Positions 18,190-27,747 of a stretch of DNA of 64,000 bases are shown here, one piece after another. Source of the DNA: Pseudomonadota bacterium (GTDB taxonomy: Bacteria > Pseudomonadota > Gammaproteobacteria > Steroidobacterales > Steroidobacteraceae); NCBI GenBank assembly GCA_021792755.1, contig JAJYUA010000007.1, positions 1 through 64,000 on the forward strand. Reading direction: 5' to 3'. The stretch's first letter is position 1; every line of letters begins with the position of its first letter. The translations under genes were made by a program, and so were the position numbers. The notes below the pieces were generated by a model. That model had not been told where the DNA came from, searched no databases, and worked only from the letters and a program-made list of their open reading frames with translations.

Positions 18190-19482
18190 TCAGCTGCTTC
18201 TGCTCACCTGCGCATCGGCCCCAGGCTGCAGCCCCTGCTCCTGCCGGCGGGCCTTGCGCTCATACATCGCGCGGTCGGCAGACGCATAAAGACGATCCAC
18301 ATCCTCGCCCTCGTCGGGATAGATCGAGAAGCCGACGCTGGCGCGAACCGCCAGCTGCCGACCCCGAATCGCCATGCCGGTGTAAAGCGCGCGCCGCAGG
18401 TTCTGCGCAGCGCGGTCGGCGGCGGCGCGATCGGGGACATCGGTGAGCACGACGGCGAACTCGTCACCGCCCAGTCGGGCCAGCGCATCCTGCTCGCCGA
18501 GCTGTGCGCGAAATTGCCTCGCCGCGCACTGCAGCACCTCGTCTCCGGCGGCATGGCCCAGCGTGTCGTTGATTTCCTTGAAGCCGTCGAGGTCTATCAC
18601 GACCAACGCCATCCGTGTGCCCGCGGCTTTCGCCCGACCCATCGTCTCGCGCAGCCGGCGCCCGAACATTCGCCGATTGGGCAGACCGGTGAGATCATCG
18701 TGCAGCGAGGCGTACTCCGCCTTCGATAGCTGCTCCTCGAGCAGCGTGAACGTCATGCCGGTGGCGACCAGGAACTTCGGCAGATTCCACACCTCGGCGT
18801 CCACATGCACGTGCGGCCATAACACGGCCATCAGGTCGCTGACGGGAAAGACGAATGCCCAGGCGATGAAGCTGATCATGGTGAAGCGCACGCTCGCCGA
18901 GGGTTGCGGGGCGGTCGCCCGATAGAACTCCGCGACGGCCAGATAGTGCCAGACCAGCATCCACGTGACGCCCTCGCCCGGATGGTGCAAAGCCACCAGC
19001 GCTCCCTGCACCGCGTAGGCGGCCACCACCAGCGAGGTGCGCCAGCGCAGGCTCGGTTGCCCGGTCGCGCCGTGCCAGGCGCGCAGCATCCACAGCATCG
19101 AGCCCGTCCCGAGGACGGTGAGCGCCGCGTAGAGCCAGGTGGCGTGAATGCCGTACTGGTCGCATGTAAGGAACGCGACGTCCGGCACGGCGCTGAGCAC
19201 CACCATCGCCAGGTTGCGCCAGCGGATGTCGAGCTGATCGTTGCCGGCCCACAGGAAGGCGTTGGCGGTCATGACCAACATCGCAACAGCGACGGACCAC
19301 GCACCGTTGGCGCTGCCGGGGGTATTGTCGGCCACGAACTCCGCGACGATGTGAATCAGCAGCATTCCCCATCCGACCAGCCAGAAGTTGAGCCGGCTTT
19401 CCCGGGTGCGTCGCAGGAGCGTCCAGAAGACGGCAATCAGGCCGCCGATGGCGACGAAGTCTGGTACGACGGAAAAATTCAC
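18190..19482 (-). CDS. membrane diguanylate cyclase
   Basis: Makes cyclic di-GMP from two GTP. The 430-residue product has about seven hydrophobic helices (residues about 5-230) of a membrane sensor type and a GGDEF domain (about 255-415) whose active site is an intact GGDEF at 338-342. The inhibitory I-site arginine is missing: five residues upstream it reads GEQD where RxxD is expected, so product feedback is probably weak. The start is a GTG at 19482. It lies next to the pilus chemosensory genes, which suggests but does not prove a link to motility. Confidence 0.92.
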   Translation of the reverse strand: MNFSVVPDFVAIGGLIAVFWTLLRRTRESRLNFWLVGWGMLLIHIVAEFVADNTPGSANGAWSVAVAMLVMTANAFLWAGNDQLDIRWRNLAMVVLSAVPDVAFLTCDQYGIHATWLYAALTVLGTGSMLWMLRAWHGATGQPSLRWRTSLVVAAYAVQGALVALHHPGEGVTWMLVWHYLAVAEFYRATAPQPSASVRFTMISFIAWAFVFPVSDLMAVLWPHVHVDAEVWNLPKFLVATGMTFTLLEEQLSKAEYASLHDDLTGLPNRRMFGRRLRETMGRAKAAGTRMALVVIDLDGFKEINDTLGHAAGDEVLQCAARQFRAQLGEQDALARLGGDEFAVVLTDVPDRAAADRAAQNLRRALYTGMAIRGRQLAVRASVGFSIYPDEGEDVDRLYASADRAMYERKARRQEQGLQPGADAQVSRSS

Positions 19483-19669
19483 ACCGGCGCCGGATGCCCG
19501 CCTCGCTCTGGGGTGTACTCAACGCTGAACGTGTCCCGGCCGATGATGCGGGAAATGCCCCGCCGAGACGCCGAGTGAAGTCACATCCTCCTTCCCCTCA
19601 GGTCGGCCAAGGGCCGAAAACCTTGAGGCCCATAACGGTCACGCCCCAGTTACCGCTCGATGCGGTTCT

Positions 19670-20134
19670 CTATCGGGCGACGTGCGTCTCGTCGGCGATC
19701 ATGTTTTCGAGCCGCTCCAGGTCCGGCACGAGCGGAAGCTCGTTGGCCATGCGCAGCTGGCAGATCACCGCAGAGCGCTCGGGAAAAGTGGCCGAGCCCG
19801 GACTGATCACATCGGAGCTCACCCGCACGAGCTGCGGGAACCCCTGCGAGACGATCGCGAAGTGCGCCAGGCGGGTGCCGAGACCGACGAACACCACCAT
19901 GCGAGCGCGACCGGAGGCGGGCGGCATCGTCCGACCGCAGACCCCCTCGAAGGACACCAGCGGCACCGGCTTGCCCGTCCACAGCACGGTGCCGAGGTAC
20001 CACGGGGGCGCGCCGGTCATCTCGGAGGACACCGGCAGGCCCGCCACTTCGGCAACGCATGCGCGCGGCACGATGAGCCTGCCGTCCGACAGCGGAATCA
20101 GCAGGCTATAGATTTCCTGGACACGCTCGGCCAT
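19670..20134 (-). CDS. chpC: CheW-like protein of the pilus chemosensory operon (ChpC-like)
   Basis: A 154-residue single CheW-domain protein that would couple receptors to the ChpA kinase. The frame from MAERVQEIYSLLIPLSDGRLIVPRACVAEV matches the CheW beta-barrel start, with a typical WYLGTVLWTGKPVPLVSFE segment in the middle. The frame stays open upstream to 20413, but that extension is low-complexity and Arg-rich, so I start at 20134. Position after chpA matches chpC in Pseudomonas. No chpB methylesterase gene lies between them. Confidence 0.8.
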   Translation of the reverse strand: MAERVQEIYSLLIPLSDGRLIVPRACVAEVAGLPVSSEMTGAPPWYLGTVLWTGKPVPLVSFEGVCGRTMPPASGRARMVVFVGLGTRLAHFAIVSQGFPQLVRVSSDVISPGSATFPERSAVICQLRMANELPLVPDLERLENMIADETHVAR

Positions 20135-20136
20135 GG

Positions 20137-20406
20137 CTATTGCATGCGCTGCACGCTGCGCGCGCCGGAAAGAATCGCCTTGCTCGGCTCCTGCTGAGCC
20201 CCTTGCGCTTCGCCATCCTGCCTCGGGCGAGCCCTGGGCGGCCTCTTGCCTGCCTTTCCTGCTGCGCGATCTTTGCGGGGCAGGCTCCTGCCTGCCCGTT
20301 CTCGGCTCTCGCCGCCCGCCCTGACCGCCCGCGCGATGCATGCATCGCCCCCCCTTCGGGGCCGCGGCCGCGCGGCGTTGAAAACCGCTTCGGGCGATTC
20401 TTTCAT
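20137..20406 (-). CDS. possible small Arg-rich protein between chpA and chpC
   Basis: An 89-residue frame that fills the gap between chpA and chpC. Its ATG at 20406 stands 9 bases after an AAGGAG ribosome site at the end of chpA, and its TAG stop is directly before the chpC ATG. The product (start MKESPEAVFNAARPRPRRGG) is very basic and low-complexity and matches nothing I know. GC use at third positions is not clearly better than in the alternative frame that would extend ChpC, so it may be spacer DNA. Confidence 0.3.
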   Translation of the reverse strand: MKESPEAVFNAARPRPRRGGDACIARAVRAGGESRERAGRSLPRKDRAAGKAGKRPPRARPRQDGEAQGAQQEPSKAILSGARSVQRMQ

Positions 20407-20409
20407 CGA

Positions 20410-23400
20410 TCATTCTCCTTGAGCGGCGGCGGTGTCAGCCTCGGCGCCGGCTTCACGCGCCGCGCGGGCGCGCTCGACCAGCGGCGCGATGGCCTCGAGC
20501 AGCTCGGTTTCCTGATAGGGCTTGCCGAGATAGTCATCGACCCCGAATTCGATGGCGCGGGCGCGATGTTTCTCACCGACGCGCGAGGTGATCATGATGA
20601 TCGGCACATCCTTCAGGCGCGCATCGTTACGCACATGCGCGGCCACCTCGTAGCCGTCCATGCGCGGCATCTCGATGTCGAGCAAGATGATGTCGGGTAC
20701 GTGGTCCTGCAACAGCGCGACCGCGTCCATGCCATCGCGGGCGGTGAGCACACGCATGCCGTTGCGCTCGAGCAGACGCTGTGTCACGCGTCGCACCGTA
20801 ATCGAATCGTCCACCACCAGTGCAAACGTGCGCCGGTCGTCCTTCTCGCGCGACACCGACAGCACACCGCGGCCGCGCCACTCGGCACGCACCAGCGCGC
20901 CGATGTCGAGAATGATGACGATGCGGCCATCTCCGAGAATGGTCGCGCCGGAGATCCCGCGGATGCTCGAGATCTGCGGCCCGACCGACTTGACCACGAT
21001 CTCGCGGTTGCCGATCAGCTCATCGGCCACCAGGGCCGTGGAGTGTTCGCCCGCGCGCACCAGCACCACCGGAACGGTGGCGTCCTCACTCGGGAGGAGC
21101 GAGGGTGTCAGTCCGACGAACACCGCAAGATGCTGGAAGCGGTATCTCTGGCCGCCGTACTCGTAGGTGGCGGCGTCCGGCCCCAGATACTGCTCGACCT
21201 GTGCCGCCGGCAGCCGCAGCACGGCCTCAACGGTCGGCAGCGGCAACGCATACAGCTCGTCGGTGCTGCGCACGATGAGCGCGTGGCTGATGGCCAGAGT
21301 GAACGGCAGCCGGATGGTGAATTCCGTGCCTTCGCCCTGCTGCGTCTGCATGTGCAGCGCGCCCCCGAGCCGCTTGATCTCGGTGGCGACCACATCCATG
21401 CCGACGCCGCGGCCGGCCTGCTGCGTGACGCTGCCCGCGGTGGAAAACCCCGGCTCCAGGATGAGCTGCATGGCCTCCTCGTCGCTGATCGGCCCGGGTG
21501 GAATGAGTCCCAGTACGCGCCCCTTGGCGCGGATGGCATCCAGGTTCATGCCCGCACCGTCATCCTTCAGGCACACCACGACCTGTGCCCCCTCGCGCCG
21601 GAGGGTCAGCTCGATCCTTCCCGTGGGCGATTTCCCCAGACTCTGGCGCTCCTCGGGGGGCTCGATGCCGTGGACCACCGCATTGCGCAACATGTGCTCG
21701 AACGGCGGCAGCATCCGCTCGAGCACCTGCCGGTCGAGCTCGCCTGTGGCACCCTCCACCACGAGCTCTGCCCGCTTGCCGGTATCGGCCGCGGCCTGGC
21801 GCACGATGCGCGCCAGACGCTGAATGTGCTGCTGGAACGGCACCATGCGCGTGCGCATCAGCCCGTTCTGCAGCTCCGTCATGGTGCGCGCCTGCTGCTG
21901 CAAGAGCGTCTGGGCGTCCTTGCTCAGGTTCTCCAGCAGTTGCTGAAGGCTCGCCACGTCATTGGCCGTTTCGGCCAGCGCGCGCGAGAACTGCTGAATG
22001 GAGGAGTAGCGATCGAGCTCGAGCGGATCGAAGTCGCCGCGGTGGCCGCTTTCCTGGTCGTGACGGTTCAGGATCTGCGCCTCAGTCTCGATCTCCAGGC
22101 TGCGCAGCTGCTCTTTCAGCCGCGTTACGGTGCGCGAGAGCTCGCCCAGGTTGAAATCGATCGAGCTGACCTGCTGCTCGAGCCGGGAGCGCGCGATGCT
22201 CGCCTCGCCTGCCACGTTGAGCAGCTTGTCGAGCAGCTCGGCATCGACGCGAGCCATCTCCGCGCGCTCGGCCGGCGCAACCGGCTCACGTCCGGGTGGC
22301 ACTGGCTGCGGGGCGGCCAGGGGAAAAACCGAGGACGAGGGAGCCGTCGAGGTGGTCTGCGGCGGCTCTGCCGGCACGGCGGTCGTCGGCTCGATCGCGG
22401 CAGGCCCCCGCCCTGGCTGGGCGGGCTGCAAAACCGGATAATCCTCGGGCACGCTCGAGAGGGTCCCCGGCTCAGAGGCGGGGCGGGGCGGGAGGCTCTC
22501 CTGAGAGGTGAATTCAAGGATCTCTGCCACCGGGTCGGCAGGCACGAGCACGGGCAGCTCAGGCTCGCGCCGCTCAAGCACGGGCAGCTCAGGCTCGCGC
22601 CGCTCAAGCGCGGGCAGCTCAGGCTCGCGCCGCTCAAGCACGGGCAGCTCAGGCTCGCGCCGCTCAAGCGCGGGCAGCTCAGGCTCACGCGGCTCAAGCA
22701 CGGGCAGCTCAGGCTCACGCGGCTCAAGCACGGGCAGCTCAGGCTCGCGCGGCTCAAGCACGGGCAGCTCAGGCTCGCGCGGCTCAAGCACGGGCACCTC
22801 AGGCTCGCGCGGCTCCGGTTGCGCTTCGGGTACGGTGGCAGCGATCGCATCGGTTGCGGCCCCGGCAGCCGGCAAGGGGATCTCCTCTCCATGCTCCCGG
22901 GTGGCCGGCGCCTGGACGGCGGCCGGCTGTCCAGGATGGGTCAATTGGCGGATACGCGCGATCATCGCCCGCGCCGGCGGCACGCCCTGTCCGTTTGCCA
23001 CGGTCTCGCGCATGCGTGCCAGCTCGTCCAGGCTGGCCTGGATGACATCGAACACGGCTTCGCCTGCGGCAATCGCACCGCCCTCGGCCTGCGCAACCAG
23101 GGTCTCGAGCTCGTGAGCGAGATCGCCCATGTTCATGATGCCGGCCATGCGCGCCCCGCCCTTCAGGGTGTGCAGAGCCCGCTTGAGCGCGAAGGCGCGC
23201 GCGCTGCTCGCAGGGGCGGCGCGCCACTCGGCGAGCGCCCGCTCGGAAGCGTCGATGAGCTCCAGGGCCTCTTCGGTAAAGACAGCGGCGACTTCGGGAT
23301 CGAAGTCGGCAGCGGCTTCGGGGTACTGCACCGGCGCATCGGCAGACGCCGGCGCCGAGGGTGGCGCAACCTTCGCCGGACTCGCCGTTTCGCGCGCCGC

Positions 23401-26226
23401 CAGGGCAATGCGCTCATCGAGCGCCTTTTCGGCCTCGATCAGCCGCTCGACGAGCAACCGGTGATGGGCAAAGTAGCCGGTCGGCTCCTCCAAGTGCTCG
23501 GCCACTGACTCCATGGCCGTCATGCAGTCGCAGAGCAGCGCGAGGTCCGCGGTGCGCAAGCCCACGCCGCTCGCGAAGGTCCGCCGGATCCAGTGATCGA
23601 GTGGCTCGGCCAGACGCACGCCGTTGCGCGCCTGCGCCGTCTTCGAGCTGCCGGCGAGCGTATGACAGGCTCGGTAGACTTCTTCCGGCAACGCATGCGG
23701 CTCGGCCGCTTGCGCCTCCCGCTTGAGGAACTCCCGCACCGTCGCCACGTGCGCCTCGGTTTCCCGGGCGTAGATCTCGCGCAGCGCCTCGTCGATTCCA
23801 CTTTGTGGCGGCAGGGGAGCCGGCGGCTCGAGCGGCGCCTCGGGGGTTGCGATCGGAGCTTGCTCGGCGGGTGCTTCCGCGATCTCCGCAGGGGCGGGTC
23901 CGACGGCTGCCCCGGTGGCCCCCGCCGCCGGGATCCGCTGCGTCTGCTGCGCTGATACGGCCTGCGGCGGGACCGCCTCGCGTCCCGCAGCCAACGCATG
24001 CGCGGCGGCGGCGATGGCAGCCGACTCGGTGCCGGAGAGCTGTCCGCTGCGCAGACGCTCGATCAGCCGCGGCAGCGCGGCGATGGCCTGGCGCAAAGTC
24101 TCGACGATCGCCTGCGTACGCGTGAGCGTGTTGTCGAGCAGGCGGTTGAGCAGGCTCTCGGCGGCCCAGGCGAGCTCTCCGAGCTCGCGCGCGCCCACCA
24201 TCCGTCCGCTGCCCTTGAGCGTGTGGAAGGAGCGTCGCACGACCTCGAGCGCATCGCGATCGAGCGGGTTCTGATCCCAGAGCGGAAATTGGCGCTGGAT
24301 CTTCTCGAGCTCCTCCTGCGCCTCCTCGACGAACAGCCTCACCAGCTCCGGGCTCGCGTTCTCGGCGAGCGCACTCATCTTGGCGGTGGCCGACAGCCCC
24401 ACTAACGAGGGTTTGGTAAGCCCGCTCCTGGCCAGATCCGGAATGGTGGCCGACACGTGTGCGTCGGCCTGGCTCATCAGCACCGTCTTGGCGAACGCCG
24501 CCGGCTCGATCGGAGCGAGCGGCGCGGCCTCGGCCTGCGGCGTGCGCTCGAGCGCCTGCAGGCAGGAGTGGGCATTGTCCAGCATGTACCAGGGATCGCT
24601 GCGGCCGGCCTGCAGCGTCTCCATGTAGTACTCGATGCTCACGATGGCATCGGCAAGGCGATCGAGCCAGCCCGGCGGCAACTGCTGCGCGCCGGGGCGC
24701 ATGATGCGCCGCAGCTGCGTGGCGATGCCCTCGAGGATCTCCACCGCGCGGGTCTTCCCGAGCATCAGCAGCGCCGCCTTGAGGCCTCTCACCAGACCCT
24801 GCCAGCTGTCGAGCGCGGCGGCATCGAGCGAGCCGCCCAGGCTCTGGGTGACCGCCTCCTTGATCCAGGCCACGTTCTGAATGCATTCGCGCAGCACCGC
24901 AGCCTGGACCTCGCGGAACTCGCGGTCCTCGTGCTCCCCGCCAGCCTCGCTCTCGCGCGTGGGCCGGATCATGCCGACGAGACTGTCGTCGAGCCGGTCC
25001 TCGACCGCGATCAGGGATGCGGCGATCTCGACCAGCGCCGGCTCGCCGGCGGCCTCGGCCCCGCTCAAGATCCGCTCCAGCCGCTCGGTCTGCGTCTGCA
25101 CCGTGGCGCGCTGCTCGCCCAGGCCGAGCACCCCGAGCGTGTCGCCGATCTTGCGCAGCATCAGCACCTGCGGGCGAAGCTCCTCGCCCTCACGGGCGCC
25201 GCGGCGGGCGAAGTGCTCGAGGGCCTCCTTGACCTTGCCGAGGTCCTCGCGAATGGCCACCGCCACGGTCTGCATGAGCTTCACGCTCGGGGCCGAGAGG
25301 CTCTCGCGCTCCTGCTCGATGCTCTCGTCGAGCGGCAGCAGCTCCGAGAGGCGGAAAGAAGTGCGCACCGCCGACACCCGGGGGCCCGCGCTGTGCGCGC
25401 GCCCCACGTAATACAGCAGATTGTTCAGCAGCTCGACCGGCGGGCTCTGGCAATAACGGGTCTCGCCGAGCTCGTAGAGCCGGCGGATCTGCCGGTCCGC
25501 CAGTCCGAGCAGGCGCTTCACCGACACCCCACCCTCGAGTCCGCCCTCGCGCAGCGCCTCGATGAGCGCGCCCACCACCCACCAGAGCTGGAAGACCGGC
25601 TGGCGCGTCGCCGAATGCTCGAGCTTTTCGGCCACCTGCGCCAGCGCCGTCAAGTTGTGCTCGATGCGCTCGCCGCGGATCCAGCCGATGAGTCCCGCCT
25701 GGAACTGCGAGCGCAGCCGCCGGCACCACTGCTCGACGGTGAGGTGCGGCTCGTCGACGGCGGAGGCGAGCGGCTGCGCCTGTCTGTCCGACTTGAGATT
25801 GAGCAGCAGCAGCGTGCCTTCCGAGAGCAGCGCACTGCCGCGAACGGCCCTGAGGTCGTTGAGCAACGGCAGCAGCACCAGCGCGAGGTCGCGCCCGCCG
25901 GAGAGCACCCGCTCGAGATATCCCGGCAGTTGCACGAGCGAGCGCAGCAGCGCGTCCAGGCTCTCGGCCTGTCCCTTGCGCTCGGTGACGGTGGCGATGA
26001 GATAGTCGGCCACCTGCTCCATTTCCTCGGCCAGCAGCGCCGCCCCGTAGATCTCCAGCACCCGCAGCACGCCCTGCGCCCGGTGCAGCTCCTGCTTGCA
26101 GCGCTCGAGGAGCGACACATTGTCCGGCTGCTCGACGTAGCTCTCGATGGCCGTGCGTGCGTCGGCCAGCGTGTGGTTGAGCTCGCGCCCGACCAGCTCC
26201 AATGTTTGCAATGCGATTTCCGACAT
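20410..26226 (-). CDS. chpA: ChpA/PilL-type hybrid chemotaxis histidine kinase
   Basis: Central kinase of type IV pilus chemosensing. It phosphorylates itself on Hpt domains and passes phosphate to PilG/PilH. The 1938-residue product has a long helical N-terminal part with a degenerate Hpt-like site at H48. Three Hpt sites follow: H668 (HTLKGS), H855 (HTLAGS, lacking the usual Lys) and H1019 (HTLKGG). A repeat linker sits at about 1138-1227. Next come the dimerisation and ATPase domains (RNAVVHGIE near 1512, DDGAGMN near 1555, GRGVGMD near 1607), a CheW domain and a receiver with phospho-aspartate D1850. P. aeruginosa ChpA is larger and has more Hpt-like domains. It starts 18 bases after pilJ. 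Confidence 0.95.
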   Translation of the reverse strand: MSEIALQTLELVGRELNHTLADARTAIESYVEQPDNVSLLERCKQELHRAQGVLRVLEIYGAALLAEEMEQVADYLIATVTERKGQAESLDALLRSLVQLPGYLERVLSGGRDLALVLLPLLNDLRAVRGSALLSEGTLLLLNLKSDRQAQPLASAVDEPHLTVEQWCRRLRSQFQAGLIGWIRGERIEHNLTALAQVAEKLEHSATRQPVFQLWWVVGALIEALREGGLEGGVSVKRLLGLADRQIRRLYELGETRYCQSPPVELLNNLLYYVGRAHSAGPRVSAVRTSFRLSELLPLDESIEQERESLSAPSVKLMQTVAVAIREDLGKVKEALEHFARRGAREGEELRPQVLMLRKIGDTLGVLGLGEQRATVQTQTERLERILSGAEAAGEPALVEIAASLIAVEDRLDDSLVGMIRPTRESEAGGEHEDREFREVQAAVLRECIQNVAWIKEAVTQSLGGSLDAAALDSWQGLVRGLKAALLMLGKTRAVEILEGIATQLRRIMRPGAQQLPPGWLDRLADAIVSIEYYMETLQAGRSDPWYMLDNAHSCLQALERTPQAEAAPLAPIEPAAFAKTVLMSQADAHVSATIPDLARSGLTKPSLVGLSATAKMSALAENASPELVRLFVEEAQEELEKIQRQFPLWDQNPLDRDALEVVRRSFHTLKGSGRMVGARELGELAWAAESLLNRLLDNTLTRTQAIVETLRQAIAALPRLIERLRSGQLSGTESAAIAAAAHALAAGREAVPPQAVSAQQTQRIPAAGATGAAVGPAPAEIAEAPAEQAPIATPEAPLEPPAPLPPQSGIDEALREIYARETEAHVATVREFLKREAQAAEPHALPEEVYRACHTLAGSSKTAQARNGVRLAEPLDHWIRRTFASGVGLRTADLALLCDCMTAMESVAEHLEEPTGYFAHHRLLVERLIEAEKALDERIALAARETASPAKVAPPSAPASADAPVQYPEAAADFDPEVAAVFTEEALELIDASERALAEWRAAPASSARAFALKRALHTLKGGARMAGIMNMGDLAHELETLVAQAEGGAIAAGEAVFDVIQASLDELARMRETVANGQGVPPARAMIARIRQLTHPGQPAAVQAPATREHGEEIPLPAAGAATDAIAATVPEAQPEPREPEVPVLEPREPELPVLEPREPELPVLEPREPELPVLEPREPELPALERREPELPVLERREPELPALERREPELPVLERREPELPVLVPADPVAEILEFTSQESLPPRPASEPGTLSSVPEDYPVLQPAQPGRGPAAIEPTTAVPAEPPQTTSTAPSSSVFPLAAPQPVPPGREPVAPAERAEMARVDAELLDKLLNVAGEASIARSRLEQQVSSIDFNLGELSRTVTRLKEQLRSLEIETEAQILNRHDQESGHRGDFDPLELDRYSSIQQFSRALAETANDVASLQQLLENLSKDAQTLLQQQARTMTELQNGLMRTRMVPFQQHIQRLARIVRQAAADTGKRAELVVEGATGELDRQVLERMLPPFEHMLRNAVVHGIEPPEERQSLGKSPTGRIELTLRREGAQVVVCLKDDGAGMNLDAIRAKGRVLGLIPPGPISDEEAMQLILEPGFSTAGSVTQQAGRGVGMDVVATEIKRLGGALHMQTQQGEGTEFTIRLPFTLAISHALIVRSTDELYALPLPTVEAVLRLPAAQVEQYLGPDAATYEYGGQRYRFQHLAVFVGLTPSLLPSEDATVPVVLVRAGEHSTALVADELIGNREIVVKSVGPQISSIRGISGATILGDGRIVIILDIGALVRAEWRGRGVLSVSREKDDRRTFALVVDDSITVRRVTQRLLERNGMRVLTARDGMDAVALLQDHVPDIILLDIEMPRMDGYEVAAHVRNDARLKDVPIIMITSRVGEKHRARAIEFGVDDYLGKPYQETELLEAIAPLVERARAAREAGAEADTAAAQGE
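22546..22815 (-). repeat. nine 30-base tandem repeats inside chpA
   Basis: Nine head-to-tail 30-base units encode decapeptides of the form E-(P/R)-R-E-P-E-(L/V)-P-(V/A)-L. They differ by only a few bases from unit to unit. They form a Pro/Glu-rich, probably extended linker between the Hpt part and the kinase core of ChpA. Being whole codons, gains or losses of units would keep the frame and change linker length. Confidence 0.95.
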
Positions 26227-26244
26227 CGGGCCCCCGGGCAGGTC

Positions 26245-27747
26245 TCAGCTTCCGCCCAGGGCAAGGGGCTTTGAGCCCGGGTGCGTCCCGGGACCGGCGG
26301 TCGGGCCCTCCGGGAGCCCCGACGAAGCCGCCGCGGCCCCGTGAGCCCCGCCTGGCGAAGAAGGGGCTGGTTCCGGGAATCGCTCCGCGGAACGAGCGCC
26401 GAACCGGGTCGCGCTGGCCGAGAGGGTGTCATGCGGTGGCGCCTCGGACCGCTTGAAGGCGCCGCTCGCCGCGCTCGGCGCCCCCGGCAGACGGAAGCCG
26501 GCCGCCGCCCGCCGCAGCCCGGCGGAAAGCTCGGCGAGTTGGGAGATGGCCGCCGAGGTGGCATTGGTCGACTCGGTGGTCTGCACGCTGATCTCCTTGA
26601 GCACCTGCATGTTGCGCGCGATGTTCTGCGCGCCGCTCGCCTGCGCACGGGCGCTGCCCGAGATGTTCTGCACCAGGCTGGCGATCTGGTTGGAGACCTG
26701 CTCGATCTCCCCGAGCGCGGCTCCCGCGTTCTCGGCGAGCAGCGCCCCGCCGACCACGTCGGTCGTGCTGCGCTCCATGGATACCACCGCCTCGTTGGTA
26801 TCGGTCTGGATGGTGCGCACGAGCACCTCGATCTGCTTGGTGGCGTTGGCCGCGCGCTCGGCGAGGCGCTGCACCTCGTCGGCGACCACTGCGAAACCGC
26901 GGCCCGCCTCCCCGGCCATGGACGCCTGGATCGAGGCGTTCAGCGCCAGGATGTTGGTCTGCTCGGCGATGTCGTTGATCAGCTCGACGATGTTGCCGAT
27001 CTCCTGCGAGCTCTCGCCGAGGCGCTTGATGCGCTTGGAGGTCTCCTGGATGGTCTCGCGGATGGCGTTCATGCCGTCGATGGTGCGGCGGACCGCATCG
27101 GCGCCTTTGTGGGCGATCTCCACCGAGTGGCGGGCCACATCGGCGGCCCGCTCGGCGTTGCCGGAAACTTCGGCGACGGAGCTGGCCATACCGGAGGCGG
27201 ATTCGGTGGCCGAGGAGATCTGCTTGGACTGCGCGCTGCTCGCCCTGGCGAGGTGCTGCGAGAGCGCCTGGGTCTGGCGCGCGGCGCTGTCCAAGTGGAT
27301 GGCCGACTGGTTGATGGTGGTCACGAGGCCTCGGAGGGCATCCACCGCGTAATTGATCGAGTCGGCGATCGCCCCGGTGATCTCCTCCGTGACGGTCGCC
27401 TGCACCGTCAGGTCGCCGTCGGCGAGGCTGGAGAGCTCATCGAGCAGACGCAGGATCGCCTGCTGATTGCGATCGTTCTCCTTGCGCTGCATGTCGGCCG
27501 CGAGCCGCTGGTCCTCGACCGTTTTGTTGATCCGCCTGCCGACGACGACGGCCGCGTAGAGCAGCACCCCGGCGGCCGCAAAGGCGATGACCACGGGCAG
27601 GTAACGCACCCAGTCGGCCACCGAGGCCGGTCCCAGCGCCGTCATCGCCGCATAGGCGAGGCCGCTCGCGGCGGTCAGGCCGCCGGCGAGGCTCATCAGG
27701 AAAAGCAGAGCCTGGAAGCGTCCTTTGGATGCCGGCGGCGCGCTCAT
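26245..27747 (-). CDS. pilJ: PilJ-like methyl-accepting chemotaxis protein
   Basis: Receptor of the pilus chemosensory system. The 500-residue product has two membrane helices (about 11-35 and 47-71) with only about 11 residues between them, then a HAMP-like segment. The receptor signalling hairpin follows, with the PilJ-type tip EQTNILALNASIQASMAGEAGRGF in place of the usual ALNAAIEAARAGE. A Pro/Ser/Ala-rich tail follows (about 430-500). P. aeruginosa PilJ is near 680 residues with a large periplasmic sensor, which is absent here. The ATG at 27747 overlaps the pilI stop by 4 bases. Confidence 0.92.
   Translation of the reverse strand: MSAPPASKGRFQALLFLMSLAGGLTAASGLAYAAMTALGPASVADWVRYLPVVIAFAAAGVLLYAAVVVGRRINKTVEDQRLAADMQRKENDRNQQAILRLLDELSSLADGDLTVQATVTEEITGAIADSINYAVDALRGLVTTINQSAIHLDSAARQTQALSQHLARASSAQSKQISSATESASGMASSVAEVSGNAERAADVARHSVEIAHKGADAVRRTIDGMNAIRETIQETSKRIKRLGESSQEIGNIVELINDIAEQTNILALNASIQASMAGEAGRGFAVVADEVQRLAERAANATKQIEVLVRTIQTDTNEAVVSMERSTTDVVGGALLAENAGAALGEIEQVSNQIASLVQNISGSARAQASGAQNIARNMQVLKEISVQTTESTNATSAAISQLAELSAGLRRAAAGFRLPGAPSAASGAFKRSEAPPHDTLSASATRFGARSAERFPEPAPSSPGGAHGAAAASSGLPEGPTAGPGTHPGSKPLALGGS

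Noticed and set aside
19602-19616. Hairpin TCGGCC-AAG-GGCCGA downstream of chpC
   Set aside because: The T-run lies on the wrong side for ending the chpC transcript, so it is not a convincing terminator.
20140-23508. A 1122-residue plus-strand open frame opposite chpA
   Set aside because: It is antisense to the clear kinase gene, is rich in His/Arg/Leu as mirror frames in GC-rich DNA are, and its repeats are the reverse image of the chpA linker repeats.
24457-26274. A 605-residue plus-strand open frame opposite the chpA N-terminal part
   Set aside because: No family motif, no ribosome site, and the minus strand encodes conserved ChpA helices here.
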